NCBI RefSeq assembly: GCF_018812025.1
Contig: NC_063054.1
Location: 39,877,396-39,941,395, forward strand
DNA: 64,000 nt
Source of the DNA: Megalobrama amblycephala
Taxonomy: Eukaryota > Chordata > Actinopteri > Cypriniformes > Xenocyprididae
Reading direction: 5' to 3'
Shown: positions 11,468 through 21,950 of the stretch, in pieces
Layout: every line of letters begins with the position of its first letter
How positions within the stretch are numbered: position 1 is the first letter of the stretch
The notes under the pieces: generated by a model
The model's input: the letters and a program-made list of their open reading frames with translations, nothing else
The model's database searches: none
What the model was told of the DNA's origin: nothing
Made by a program: the position numbers and the translations under genes

Positions 11468-11688
11468 CACTGACAAGCTACGCAATATCGCGCTCATTAT
11501 CGCAGATGAATCGCCTTCGATAATGAACGCGATATTGCGTAGCTTGTCAGTGAACTACGGCTCTGTCTATAAAATGCCGCTCCATTTGAAAGCAGGTGAT
11601 GCCGATTTAGCGGTAATCAGGGAACCGGCTTTACCGACGAAATGCGCGTGACAATCGCATGCGATATATCGCCCAGCCCTAATTCTTA
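11468..11688. mobile_element. MITE fragment with perfect hairpin
   Basis: CTGACAAGCTACGCAATATC near 11469 is repeated inverted at about 11531-11551, with CGCGCTCATTATCG and CGATAATGAACGCG completing the arms, giving an 84-base hairpin. The right side ends in GCGATATATCGCCCAGCCCTA, a terminus (TAGGGCTGGGCGATATATCG on the other strand) common in fish hAT-type MITEs. I do not see the matching left end. It sits in the intron of the zinc-finger gene. Confidence 0.6.
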
Positions 11689-11689
11689 A

Positions 11690-12414
11690 TAATTTATAAA
11701 TAATATTAAGAAAATAAAAAAAAACATCGCTCTGAAATATTTTGAGTAATATATTTGATCAATGACAAAATTATCTAATGTGATATTAACAGCCATATTT
11801 TGACATCAACTTTTAGGTTGATATTTATTTCATTTTCCTAAAACTGTGTAATTATTAAGGGCCGTTCACAGCAGACTTCTCCTTCCACTGACTTCCATTC
11901 ATACGCATGTGAATGTGGGACACTGGAAACACAAGATCAAGTGAAGTTTGCAGTAGAGTAGATTGTATATTTAAAAATTTTGGAGTGATTATTATTCGTT
12001 ATTTATGTTTTAAAAAAATATATCACAAGTCATATCTTGACATTGCCGTGTCTGTAGAAAGTTCACATGCTCAAAGCCTAGACTGACTGCATCTTTAAAT
12101 GTGTTATTATCAGTGTCCTACATGATTCACTCAACCCTGTTACTTCTGACATGATTTTCCTCCTTTTAAAGACAGATGATTTCTTAAAACTGCCTAAATT
12201 CTGGTAACACTCCTGGAAATTGTGAAGCAGATATGAAACAAATGTAAAATACGTAAATATTTAGTTTGATCTGATGTTGAAAATTAGTATGAAGTTTTGC
12301 AAACTTCCCTTTACTGAGCTTGTTAGAAAAGAACATTATGTATCATTTCATAGTTTAACTGCAAATCTAAATATGCAGAAGTGTTTGAATCTTTCTAACA
12401 TGAATGTTGTCATT
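11690..12414. other. intron sequence, no feature recognised
   Basis: AT-rich intronic sequence of the zinc-finger gene between the MITE and the LINE. No motif-bearing frames on either strand. Confidence 0.35.
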
Positions 12415-13487
12415 AAAAGTTCAGTATGTGGTGTTCTGCAGGGGTCGGTTCTTGGCCCCATCCTATTCATTCTCTACATGCTTCCCCTCGGTCGTGTCAT
12501 AAACAGACATGTAATGTCCTTCCACTGTTATGCTGATGACACGCAACTCTACATCAAAACTGCCCCAAGCCCCTCCACAGCTTTGTCATGACTCACCACG
12601 TGCCTTGCGGAGGTAAAGTCATGGATGAACATCAACTTCCTCCAGCTGAATTCCAGTAAAACAGAGGCACTCCTTGTTGGCACCTCTCATCAGATCCGCT
12701 CTTCACCCTTATCCGAGTTCACCTTCGACGGCCAGTTCATCACTCTCTCCTCCTCCATTACAAACCTAGGTGTCCGGTTTGATCCGCAGCTAACCTTCAA
12801 TGACCACATAAAATACATCTGCAAGACCTCCTTCCACCACCTTCGTAACATTTCCAAACTCCGTCCCCTTCTAACCCGTCCAGATGCAGAGAAACTTGTT
12901 TATGCCTTTATCTCCTCAAGGCTTGACTACTGCAACGGATTCCTCACTGGGATTTCTGGAACATCCAAAAGCTGCAATACATCTAGAACAGCGCTGCCAG
13001 AGTGCTAATGAGAGTCCGTAAATATGAACACATAACCCCCATTCTATACTCACTTCACTGGCTCCCTGTTTCATCCCGGATTGATTACAAAATCCTCTTG
13101 CTCACACATAAATGCATCACCGGACAAGCACAACCATATCTACAAGACCTTATCACTCTGCAATCCTCCACTCGTACCCTCAGATCATCAGGCCGCCTGC
13201 TTCTTCAGGTCCCCACCACTAGGCTCTGAACCATGGGGGACCGAGCTTTCTGCTCAGCCCCGCCTCGGCTCTGGAACAACCTCCCCATCGAGCTGAGAGC
13301 AGTACAGAGCCTGGACTCTTTTAAAGCAGATCTATTTAGAAAGGCTTGTATGTGTTGATTGTTTTATTGTTGTCTTGTTTTTTTGTTGTTTTTTTTTAAC
13401 TGTGGTTAACATAATTTTTGTAGCACTTTGAGATTCTCTGGTATGAAAAGCGCTTATGAATAAAATCTATTATTATTATTATTATGT
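12415..13487 (+). mobile_element. LINE fragment (L2/Rex-like), in zinc-finger intron
   Basis: The stretch encodes [16 protein letters not shown] and [12 protein letters not shown] (reverse transcriptase motifs B and C), then after a stop/frameshift at about 12588 ITNLGVRFDPQLTFNDHIK, SRLDYCNGFLTG and LHWLPVSSRIDYK. Further frame breaks occur near 12985-13005 and 13229. The 3' end has GAAAAGCGCTTATGAATAAAATC followed by (TTA)n at about 13470-13486. It is 5'-truncated and dead, in antisense orientation inside the intron of the minus-strand zinc-finger gene. Its tail differs from that of the copy at 9125-10232, so it is another family. Confidence 0.85.
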
Positions 13488-13563
13488 ATTTGATAGTTTA
13501 TCTAAATGTACAAGAACATGAATGTTGTTCAGCATCATGAATGGATGAAGAATAAACACAAAC

Positions 13564-13621
13564 CTCTTTGTTCTTCAGTATCTTGAGTGTGTTTCATTCT
13601 GCAGGGTTCTGGATCACTCAT
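13564..13621 (-). CDS. zinc-finger gene, first coding exon
   Basis: The exon opens with ATG at 13621 and encodes MSDPEPCRMKHTQDTEEQR, a form of the HEDTEEQ leader exon of cyprinid zinc-finger genes. It ends in a GT donor (gag/gtttgtg) in phase 1, which matches the acceptor of the finger exon at 11140. The intron of 2.4 kb holds a LINE and a MITE. The promoter was not recognised; the ~32-bp repeats with GTGGGAGGAGCTTCACTG lie directly upstream. Confidence 0.7.
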
Positions 13622-13712
13622 GTTCTCACTATCCTCTAATAAACTCAGTCTTCACTGGTTTAAACTCTTCCTGATGCTCATCTGATGGGAATATATTTAT
13701 TGATGAACTGCA

Positions 13713-14514
13713 GTGGGAGGAGCTTCACTGATGATGTGAATGATGTGGGAGGAGCTTTACTGATTGAAGGTGTGTTCGACATCGGCTGCGGCTAGATGCA
13801 ACCGATCGGCGAGAGTAGCCGTGTGCAGGCGGGGAGGAGCTGAAAACGGAGACATGAAGTCGGACACTTTCTGCTTCCCGTAGTGACGCTCGCGCTGCGT
13901 TTGCATACTTTATCACAGCTGAAGTGAAATAAATGCAATATTTGACTAATACACTGATGTTTCAGAGACATTTTCATTCAATACTTTATGTACTGCTTAC
14001 AGCATCTGTTTTTACAAGAATAAAGTTCAACATAAGCATATATTATTTAAATGCCAATGTAGTGGGGTCTACATTTTTTATCAGTTTTATTTTGATAAAC
14101 ACGACACAATATAACATCGCGACTACATGAAAAGAGCTTTAACTGTTACTATTACTGGAGCTGAAGGCGTGACAATAAACACGAAACACACGTGATCATT
14201 GTCATGCGGTGAATCCGGCCAATCGTGAAACAGCTGTGTCGTCATCAGCGCTCGTGCAGCTCCTCTTGAGAAACTGCGCTGGCTAACTCAGGCGGCTGAT
14301 CTCGATTCGCTCTCGCGGTACTTTAAAGCCATACGTCACAGTCACATGACGTCAGCGCTGTCTCAAGTCGGACAACATTTCTTACCGGCATGCACTGCTT
14401 CAAGTCAGCCGCCGATCGGTCTTTGCGGCGCTGCATCAAGTCGAACAAGCCTGATATAACTGCTGTGGGAGGAGCTTCACTGGTAGTTACCTGTAGTGGG
14501 TGGAGCTTCACTGA
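13713..14514. repeat. 32-bp minisatellite split by an insertion
   Basis: GTGGGAGGAGCTT(C/T)ACTG occurs at 13713, 13745, 14465 and 14497, that is two copies 32 bp apart on each side of an insertion of about 0.7 kb. The array lies just upstream of the first coding exon at 13621 and may be part of its 5' region (inference). Confidence 0.65.
13768..14455. mobile_element. MITE-like element inside the minisatellite
   Basis: The left end AGGTGTGTTCGACATCGGCT and the right end read on the other strand, AGGCTTGTTCGACTTGATGC, are imperfect inverted repeats, and the internal CGCCGCAAAGACCGATCGGC resembles the left-hand GCAACCGATCGGCGAGAG. There is no coding region. It splits an older 32-bp repeat array, so it is an insertion rather than part of it. 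Family unknown. Confidence 0.5.
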
Positions 14515-14530
14515 CTGAACTACAGATTGG

Positions 14531-15099
14531 TTGGAGGAGATGATCTGCCCAAATCAAAAAAATCAGTTACTGTGTTTGTTTTTATAGGGTTAAAGACCAG
14601 AAATCAAATTTTAGTATCCGCATCAAATTAAATGTACAAAGGCGAATTTAAATAGAAAACCCATTAAATGCAAGTGTCTTTTTTTTGTTGCTATATTAAC
14701 CTCTTTTGTATTTCACCCCTAAACTAATTGCATTAATCATTTATGTCCATCTATTTTAAGGCAAATGAGGCTAATTCAGAACATTTTGTTTCTCATTCTA
14801 ACTTTGTTTCTTCATAAAAATAATGGCAAATATCTAGAAAAGTAGTAAAGAACTGTAAGAAAAACATTTATTCCATGAAGACAGAAATAAACATATCTGT
14901 AACCAAGAAATCCCCCCCCCCCAGTCTGTTGACAGCAATGAAGGGAGCTGTGTCAATTTACAGCAGATCTGAAGACATCAGCATAATAAATGAGGTGAAA
15001 ACAGGAACTATTGACATGAAATAAAGAGTGTTTTCAGCAGTTTCTCTGTTAATATTTATGATCGTCAGACTATCAACACTCATTCAACAAGACATTCAC
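14531..15099. other. no gene recognised
   Basis: AT-rich sequence with a run of 11 C near 14912-14922. Nothing else stands out. Confidence 0.35.
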
Positions 15100-15403
15100 A
15101 AGGAAAGTATTCAGACCCCCTTAAATTTTTCACTCTATGTTATATTGCAGCCATTTGCTAAAATCATTTAAGTTCTTTTTTGTCTTCATTAATGTACACA
15201 CAGCACCCGATATTGACAGAAAAACACAGAATTGTTGACATTTTTACAGAATTATTAAAAAAGAAAAACTGAAATATCACATGGTCCTAAGTATTCAGAC
15301 CCTTTGCTGTGACACTCATATATTTAACTCAGGTGCTGTCCATTTCTTCTGATCATCCTTGAGATGGTTCTACACCTTCATTTGAGTCCAGTTGTGTTTG
15401 ATT

Positions 15404-16120
15404 TGTTACGACCGCTAGAGGTCAGCCATAACAGAAAGGAAGCGAGTCTCAATACCAGAGAGATATCAAAATCAATAAAGTTTATTTACAATGAAAATAA
15501 GGGTTTCAACGTCAGGGGCAGACACGGCCAAAATAACAAACAAAACAATCTTCTTTTATAAACTAAATTACCTTACCAAAAATAAAGAAAACAAAATACA
15601 ACAACTTACCTACCTCCCTAAACCATAAACAAAGTGAAATTTAGATACAAATAAATTGGCGTCTAACCCCCTACCTCCCTTAAATTGAAAATAATATTTA
15701 CAAAAGTTTTTACAGCAGTATATACAGGGTTTTGGGCAAACAAATCATATTCAGAATTCAATTAGCGTAGTCAAACAGGCAGAGATCAGATAAACCGGGT
15801 AATCAGAAATAGTAACAATAAACAAACACTCACAATCTTCTAATACACTCACAATCTCTCTGGCACGACACTCAAACAACGACGAAACGAACAGTATAAT
15901 CAGAAAGTCAATGGAAGCGAAGAACGATGGCGATAGCACAAAGTCAACGAGGCACGAGGCTGAGTGTTTGGGGTCAGGTGCTTAGCTGGACCAATCAGTG
16001 TTTCCCAACCGGTAAGTGGAAAACACGCCCACCTGGAACACAGACACAACTATACATACAGAAAGAGTATACACAGACAATGACAGATGAAAACAAACAA
16101 AATACCTTAGGGTCTTAACA
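15404..16120. mobile_element. solo LTR
   Basis: The insertion starts TGTTACGACC and ends GGTCTTAACA (TG...CA with short imperfect inverted ends) and is flanked by GATT at 15400-15403 and 16121-16124. Removing it restores a continuous Tc1 sequence (GTGTTTGATT joined to ATACTGATGGG). An AATAAAG motif lies near 15473. There are no internal genes and only one LTR, as left by LTR-LTR recombination of a Gypsy- or ERV-type element; the 4-bp duplication does not settle which. Confidence 0.75.
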
Positions 16121-16190
16121 GATTATACTGATGGGACTTGATTTGGAAAGCCACACACCTGTCTATATAAGACCTTACAGCTCACAGTGC

Positions 16191-17197
16191 ATGTCAGAGC
16201 AAATGAGAATCATGAGGTCAAAGGAACTGCCTGAAGAGCTCAGAGACAGAATTGTGGCAAGGCACAGATCTGGCCAAGGTTACAAAAAAATTCTGCTGCA
16301 CTTAAGATTCCTAAGAGCACAGTGGCCTCCATAAGACGTTTGGGATGACCAGAACCCTTCCTAGAGCTGGCCGTCCGGCCAAACTGAGCTATTGGGGGAG
16401 AAGAGCCTTGGTGAGAGAGGTAAAGAAGAACCCAAAGATCACTGTGGCTGAGCTCCAGAGATGCAGTCGGGAGATGGGAGAAAGTTGTAGAAAGTCAACC
16501 ATCACTGCAGCCTTCCACCAGTCGGGGCTTTATGGCAGAGTGGCCCGATGGAAGCCTCTCCTCAGTGCAAGACACATGAAAGCCTGCATGGAGTTTGCCA
16601 AGATGGTGAGAAATAAGATTCTCTGGTCTGATGAGACCAAGATAGAACTTTTTTGGCCTTAATTCTAAACGGTATGTGTGGAGAAAACCAGGCACTGCTC
16701 ATCACCTGTCCAATACGGTCCCAACAGTGAAGCATGGTGGTGGCAGCATCATGCTGTTGGGGTGTTTTTCAGCTGCAGGGACAGGACGACTGGTTGCAAT
16801 CAAGGGAAAGATGAATGCGGCCAAGTACAGGGATATCCTGGATGAAAACCTTCTCCAGAGTGCTCAGGACCTCAGACTGGGCCGAAGGTTTACCTTCCAA
16901 CAAGACAATGACCCTAAGCACACAGCTAAAATAACGAAGGAGTGGCTTCACAACAACTCCGTGACTGTTCTTGAATGGCCCAGCCAGAGCCCTAACTTAA
17001 ACCCAATTGAGCATCTCTGGAGAGACCTAAAAATGGCTGTCCACCAACGTTTACCATCCAACCTGACAGAACTGGAGAGGATCTGCAAGGAGGAATGGCA
17101 GAGGATCCCCAAATTCAGGTGTAAAAAACTTGTTGCATCTTTCCCAAAAAGACTCATGGCTGTATTAGATCAAAAGGGTGCTTCTACTAAATACTGA
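16191..17197 (+). pseudogene. Tc1-like transposase, broken
   Basis: The frame starts MSEQMRIMRSKELPEELRDR with the first helix-turn-helix. The AT-hook-like GRPAK motif follows at about 16372. The catalytic residues are visible: LWSDETKIELF (D), TFQQDNDPKHT (D) and NLNPIEHLWRD (E), with 34 residues between the second D and the E. The frame is lost near 16290-16340 (apparent small deletions) and again near 16660, where one extra T follows IELF. The last part to the stop at 17197 is open. No intact protein. Confidence 0.85.
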
Positions 17198-17415
17198 GCA
17201 AAGGGTCTGAATACTTAGGACCATGTGATATTTCAGTTTTTCTTTTTTAATAAATCTGCAAAAATGTCAACAATTCTGTGTTTTTCTGTCAATATATGGT
17301 GCTGTGTGTTCATTAATGAGGAAAAAAATGAACTTAAATGATTTTAGCAAATGGCTGCAATATAACAAAGAGTGAAAAATTTAAGGGGGTCTGAATACTT
17401 TCCGTACCCACTGTA

Positions 17416-18390
17416 TTAAACTTTGACAGAGTAGCTTTTATTGTTGTAATTGTCATTTCATAATATTTAGATATAAATCCAACTGAACAATACTTGTGAA
17501 AATGTCTTTCAGTCAGTCAAATAGCAAATAGTGGAGCTCTGCAGCATTTACTGGTAAAAGTGATTTTTTTACATTTAAAACTGCATTTTCCAAAAGATGG
17601 GCAAAAATCTTACACTAAACCATGTCAAATTATCCATTACTCCTATTTTTTCTGTAATTTAATTACAGTTACTTCTGATGTAATTGAACTAAATACTGTG
17701 TTTAGAACAATACAATAGTGGACTTAACATCAAAATTATGGCTGTTAATAGATTAAATTTTAATCGCAATTAATCACAATTAATCTCACACTTATCGGGA
17801 AATTAAGCATACATCAGATTGAAGTGTGATTCTCAAAAAACTGTATTTTTCAGCTTTTATCAAGGTCAATTTAGGTCTGCAAGAGGACACTTGCAGACTC
17901 CAAAAGGACACCAAATAACCAAATGCTATGAGTCCAAATAATTCATACATTTATATACACTAAAGCACCCCCACAAAAAAACACAGCAAAAAATGTTTGA
18001 GAATCCACAGTGTACAGTGTGGCAACAGTAAAGAGCTTGTTTATATTTTAGACCAGTCCAGTTACAATACTGAACAGAACCACATGGAGAAGCCAAAAAA
18101 CCCTAAACCAACCTTGACCTGCATATATACTGAAGTACACAGAAACATACACAGGACAAATCCAAACATTGTTCTGAATGTGTGTGAAAACAACGTGAAT
18201 ATACTGAAATGTGTCTGTGCAGAAATATCAGTGTGATCAGTGCGTCTAGAGAGAGAGAGCGAGAGAGAGCGCTCATACATGATTTGTTTAAATATAACGG
18301 ACTAAAATAATGGACAAAATATCTTAATAGAACATGATCTTTACTTAATATTGCATAATTTTGATTCATACAGTGTATTGTTGGCTATTG
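17416..18390. other. no gene; minor repeats
   Basis: AT-rich sequence. TTTTAATCGCAATTAATCACAATTAAT near 17758 resembles one arm of the MITE at 3825-4058. A GA-rich run lies at 18249-18275. Confidence 0.35.
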
Positions 18391-18906
18391 CTACAAATAT
18401 ACCCGTGCGACTGGTTTTGTGGTTTGGGGTCACATTTAATGGAAACACTGAATTTTAAAGTGATGTTGTCTTACAGGTGTGGAACGGCATGAGTGTAAGT
18501 AATAAATGACAGAATTTTGATTTTTGGGTGAACTAACCCTTTAATTACAAGTAACCAGCCCTAAACCAAACCCTAACTCTTGCTCTACAGTAAGTCCACT
18601 TGAATGAAACGACTGAGTGAATCCAGACACTGAGTGCGCCGGAAGGAAGGGCTGCTGATTTCACAGTTTGTGCTGCTGTTTAATAATCATTTGAAACTGG
18701 AAATTCATTCAGCATGTGCAAACCTTAATTAAACCATTTCATGATCAATTAAACAGGAATTTATACCTGAATGATATTATGCTGGAATGAATGGATTCAG
18801 TAATATTATCTGTAAGATTATACTTCTGTATATTCTCTATTTCTGTAGAGCTGGACATTTTAATAATGATCAAATGACTGAGTTCAGCTGTGAGAATAAA
18901 ACCAAC

Positions 18907-19063
18907 CTGTTTGTTCCTCAGTGTCTTCATGTTTCACTCTGAATGTTTCTTCAATCTTTATTTCTTCAAACTCCTCTTTATTAAACTCCATCTTTATGTC
19001 TTCAGTCTCTTCTTTAATAATCACAGTTTTTATGTCTTCAGTCTCCTCTTTAATAAACGCCAT
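18907..19063 (-). CDS. zinc-finger gene, acidic leader exon
   Basis: The acceptor cttacag directly precedes ATG at 19063. The 52 codons are three imperfect 12-residue repeats of the type FIKEETEDIK, then IEETFRVKHEDTEEQT and a GT donor (acag/gttgg) in phase 1. This is the N-terminal exon of cyprinid C2H2 genes. It is phase-compatible with the finger exon at 11140, about 7.8 kb downstream on the same strand, so it could be an alternative first exon of that gene. Otherwise its own finger exon has been lost. The partner at 61151-61343 has four repeats. Confidence 0.7.
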
Positions 19064-19641
19064 CTGTAAGAAGAGAATAATTAAACAGAGTTAAAAGTCT
19101 TCAATGACCTGTTGGACAAAAAAAAACACTCAAAACTAACGCTGCAAATGAATATAAAACTTCATATTTAGATATTTATGATCTACATTTGGTATTTAAA
19201 GAATTATAGATTATTATTTTAATGATTACACTTTGATGAAAACATGATTAGTTAGTTTGTTAGTGTTTGTTGTTCTCGTTCATGTTCACTGTTTGAGCAG
19301 CACGAGTCGTGATTCACTGAATCATTTCTCAAAGTGTTTGATTCAATTGACTCGGAGTTGAAAAGTTCAGTTTCTCCATCATGACTCGACAGAGACTGAA
19401 CTCGTGTTCATGATAAACTGATTTATGATATATAGAGAGAGAAATGAGATGCAGGTTTACTGTTTCTCATCAGTGGATGAGTTTTACTCACACAAATATC
19501 CTTCATTACAGATACTTCATTACAGATAAATAAATACATTAAATAGTAAATTAACTCATTTCACATCGCTTGTTAAAAAAACAAATATAAATCATTGAAC
19601 TGTTTCTATCGATTGAAACAGCTTAAATTCTTAAAACAAAC

Positions 19642-19710
19642 CTTTCTTCAGCAGAATCACAACAGATGCAGGAGCGCGGCACAGTCTTATGACGTCATGT
19701 CGTCACTCCA
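19642..19710 (-). other. 5' untranslated exon of zinc-finger gene
   Basis: On the minus strand GATTCTGCTGAAGAAAG is followed by the donor GTTTGTTTTAAG, and CATGACGTCATAAGACTG lies just upstream. The same block is found in the inverted duplicate at 60580-60646. TGACGTCA is a CRE-like palindrome and may be a promoter element (inference). The 5' end is a guess. Confidence 0.5.
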
Positions 19711-20129
19711 AAATAAAAGTCCTGTTCACACACTGCATTATCTACAATCACAGAAGTGCATTGACATCTGTTTTACCAGATAATATTTGTACTAAAATAA
19801 AAAGGGACAAATAAGATAAAAACAAACATGTTAAAATGGTTGTACGAGTTCCTTCATGTGTCCATCTAAATTGAAAAACAATTTCCTTTTTAAATTGTAC
19901 ATTAAGTATACATATAGAAAAAATGCACAAAAGATTATAATAATTAAATCAACACAGTATTACATTTTGTCAATGTAAATTAAATTATAAATTTAAAGGT
20001 TCTTTACAACAGATTCAAGGATGTTAAACATTTCTGAAACCTTTGATTTGAAATGTTTTGACATTTTCTTAAGTAAAAACTAAAATTGGGTTTACAGTGG
20101 ATAATTCTGGCTTTGTGAAGATGAAATTT

Positions 20130-20570
20130 ACCCAGAAGACAAAGTAGTAAAAGAATGAAAATCAGACAAGAAAATGATAGATTCAGTCATTTGTACCAGT
20201 TTGTTACAGCAGAAGAAAACTAACATGGTAACTTCTGACCAAAAAGACTAAGAGAATAAATTCTTAAATACATTCTTACTATCTTGTAATATTAAATTAC
20301 CTATCAAACTCTTGAATTTCCACAAACAAGCTCTATAATCCTGGAAGATGCTTTCAATCATAATCTTTCCCCACACACGTGTATTATATGGAATAATGAA
20401 AATGTAACAAATCCCTTTTTTTAAAGGAATGGGTGAGTCAAAATATATTTGTTTCTGATTTGTTTAGTGAGAATGTGTCATCATTATGTTCCTTTTGTAA
20501 TACTGAAGAAGAATCAACTCTACATTTGTATTATTAGTGCTCATTCTCTAAGTCTCTGCTGTTACTGTGC
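20130..20570 (+). mobile_element. L1-like LINE remnant
   Basis: In shifting frames on the plus strand one can read NHNLSPHTCIIWNNENVT and SLCSFCNTEEESTLHLYY, the C-terminal zinc-knuckle-like part of L1-type ORF2 proteins. It has many stops and no visible ends. Confidence 0.5.
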
Positions 20571-20589
20571 TTTATTGTGTTGTCAGCAA

Positions 20590-21382
20590 GCGTCGCAGCA
20601 ATTCACTCTAGGGCTATGAGTATTTCCTTTTCAGTTTGCCAGATTTTTTTTATAAATTTGAGTGTTGAGAAGCTTCTCTCACAAGCTACCTGGGTGACAG
20701 ACAGGGTGAGAAGGAACTTGTACCCATGGCCTATAACATGGTAAGCATCTGTTAACAAGTTGTATCACTGAAAAAGTTGATAACACACAGGACAGTTCTT
20801 ACATGTTGAACAACTTTTATTCACAATCTCTACTTGTTCTTCATCAGTTCCATCCGTAGGTATCTCACTTCTCCACTGCAGATTTTTTCAGTCTCTCCCA
20901 CTGACCAGCGAGTCTAGTCAGCTCATTCTGTAAAGTGACAACAGTGGCCCGGTTGTCAAACTTCGGTAAGCATGTGCTTAGTTCTGTGAGCGACGTCTTG
21001 GGCAATTCATTATCTCTGATCTCTGAGAATCTTCTAGGGTCCAGATAAGCAAGGTCTGCAAACAATGTGCCATGTGTCAGAAAGCGTTCATGGATGCTTT
21101 CAGTGACTGTATCCATGATGACATGGTGTACCTTGGTCTTGTATGCCATTTCCACGTCCCTTTCCACCTCATCCTGAGCCAACTCCCCTGGCATTGTCTT
21201 CCTTTTCCTTATCCTTTTCTGTGGCAGCTCATTTTGCACTTCCAGTTCGATGTCTTCATCCTGTTCTTGTAGCTTGGCAGTAGCCCACTGCACAGAGTTG
21301 TCTGCTGCACTTTTCATGGAGTCAAAGTGTCTAGCATTCTTTTGTAGAGCTTCTTGTGTTTCCACAACCATCCGATGTGCTG
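20590..21382 (-). pseudogene. hAT-type transposase, C-terminal part
   Basis: An acceptor (ctgacag) near 21383 opens a 168-codon frame starting HRMVVETQEALQ; it reads through a Lys/Arg-rich stretch and FDNRATVVTLQNELTR before a stop near 20865. Beyond the stop, FLLTLSVTQVACERSFSTLK is readable near 20640-20700, the hAT dimerisation motif. This is the C-terminal half of a hAT-family or ZMYM/ZNF862-like transposase gene, now dead. Its upstream intron was hit by the 21409-35226 hAT element. Confidence 0.55.
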
Positions 21383-21879
21383 TCAGAATATATAGATCAT
21401 GTCATATGTAGGGATGGCTGACGCGAAACTGACGTTTCGACGCAGTGTCGAGATCCCGAAGCGTAGATGTTTCGAAACACTGCTCCGAACTGTGATTCAA
21501 AACACTCATGTCACGTGACTATGGTTAAACGAAGCCTCGGCGCGTTTCACAAGTGTTTCGACAGGTGGCGTGCTTGCCGAGCCTGCGTTTGATTGATGGG
21601 CGGGAACAAACCACACAATGGCACATCTGTCTCGACTCCCACAAAGTTTAAAAGAGAAGTTCATGCACCTTCACCTCGTGGGTTTTTGTGAGAGGAGAGA
21701 GTTTTTGCGATATAGTGACATTTACAGTGCGATTTGGTTAGTTATAATTAGGCTAGATTTAAATTTATATATTGAGTGATAGACTAGAGACAGTGACAGA
21801 TAGTTAGGATAGATATAGTGACACATTTATATAGGCTAAGTTAGATATTGACAGATAGCATAGCTAGTAGTTAAAGATA

Positions 21880-21950
21880 TAGAATTTCATAGGACATAGA
21901 TAGATTCATAGATAGATTGATTCATAGATTAACATAGATTGATTCATATA
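21880..21950. repeat. GATA/TTCATA-type simple repeat, left part
   Basis: Units of GATAGATTGATTCATAGATT occur here and again right of the nested element. The nested element landed inside this simple repeat. Confidence 0.6.

Larger units (their letters stand above)
15101..17414 (+). mobile_element. Tc1-like transposon (DD34E), inactive
   Basis: Inverted repeats of about 200 bp begin GGAAAGTATTCAGACCCCCT on the left and end in its complement followed by CCGTACCCACTGTA on the right. The outermost ~13 bases are not recognisable on the left, so that tip is lost or diverged. The element carries a broken transposase (16191-17197). A 717-bp solo LTR interrupts it at 15404-16120. Confidence 0.85.
18395..19795 (-). 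repeat. inverted duplicate, copy A (zinc-finger 5' region)
   Basis: This stretch is the reverse complement, with moderate divergence, of 60490-61665. Matching landmarks are the 5' untranslated exon, the coding exon, the intron start, CAAGTGGACTTACTGTAGAG (seen here as its complement near 18592) and the ACCACAAAACCAG(T)CG segment near 18405. The two copies are about 41 kb apart and point away from each other along their coding strands. Confidence 0.75.

Noticed and set aside
13725..13977. Short minus-strand frames upstream of the zinc-finger exon
   Set aside because: They lie in the MITE-like insertion and have no motif.
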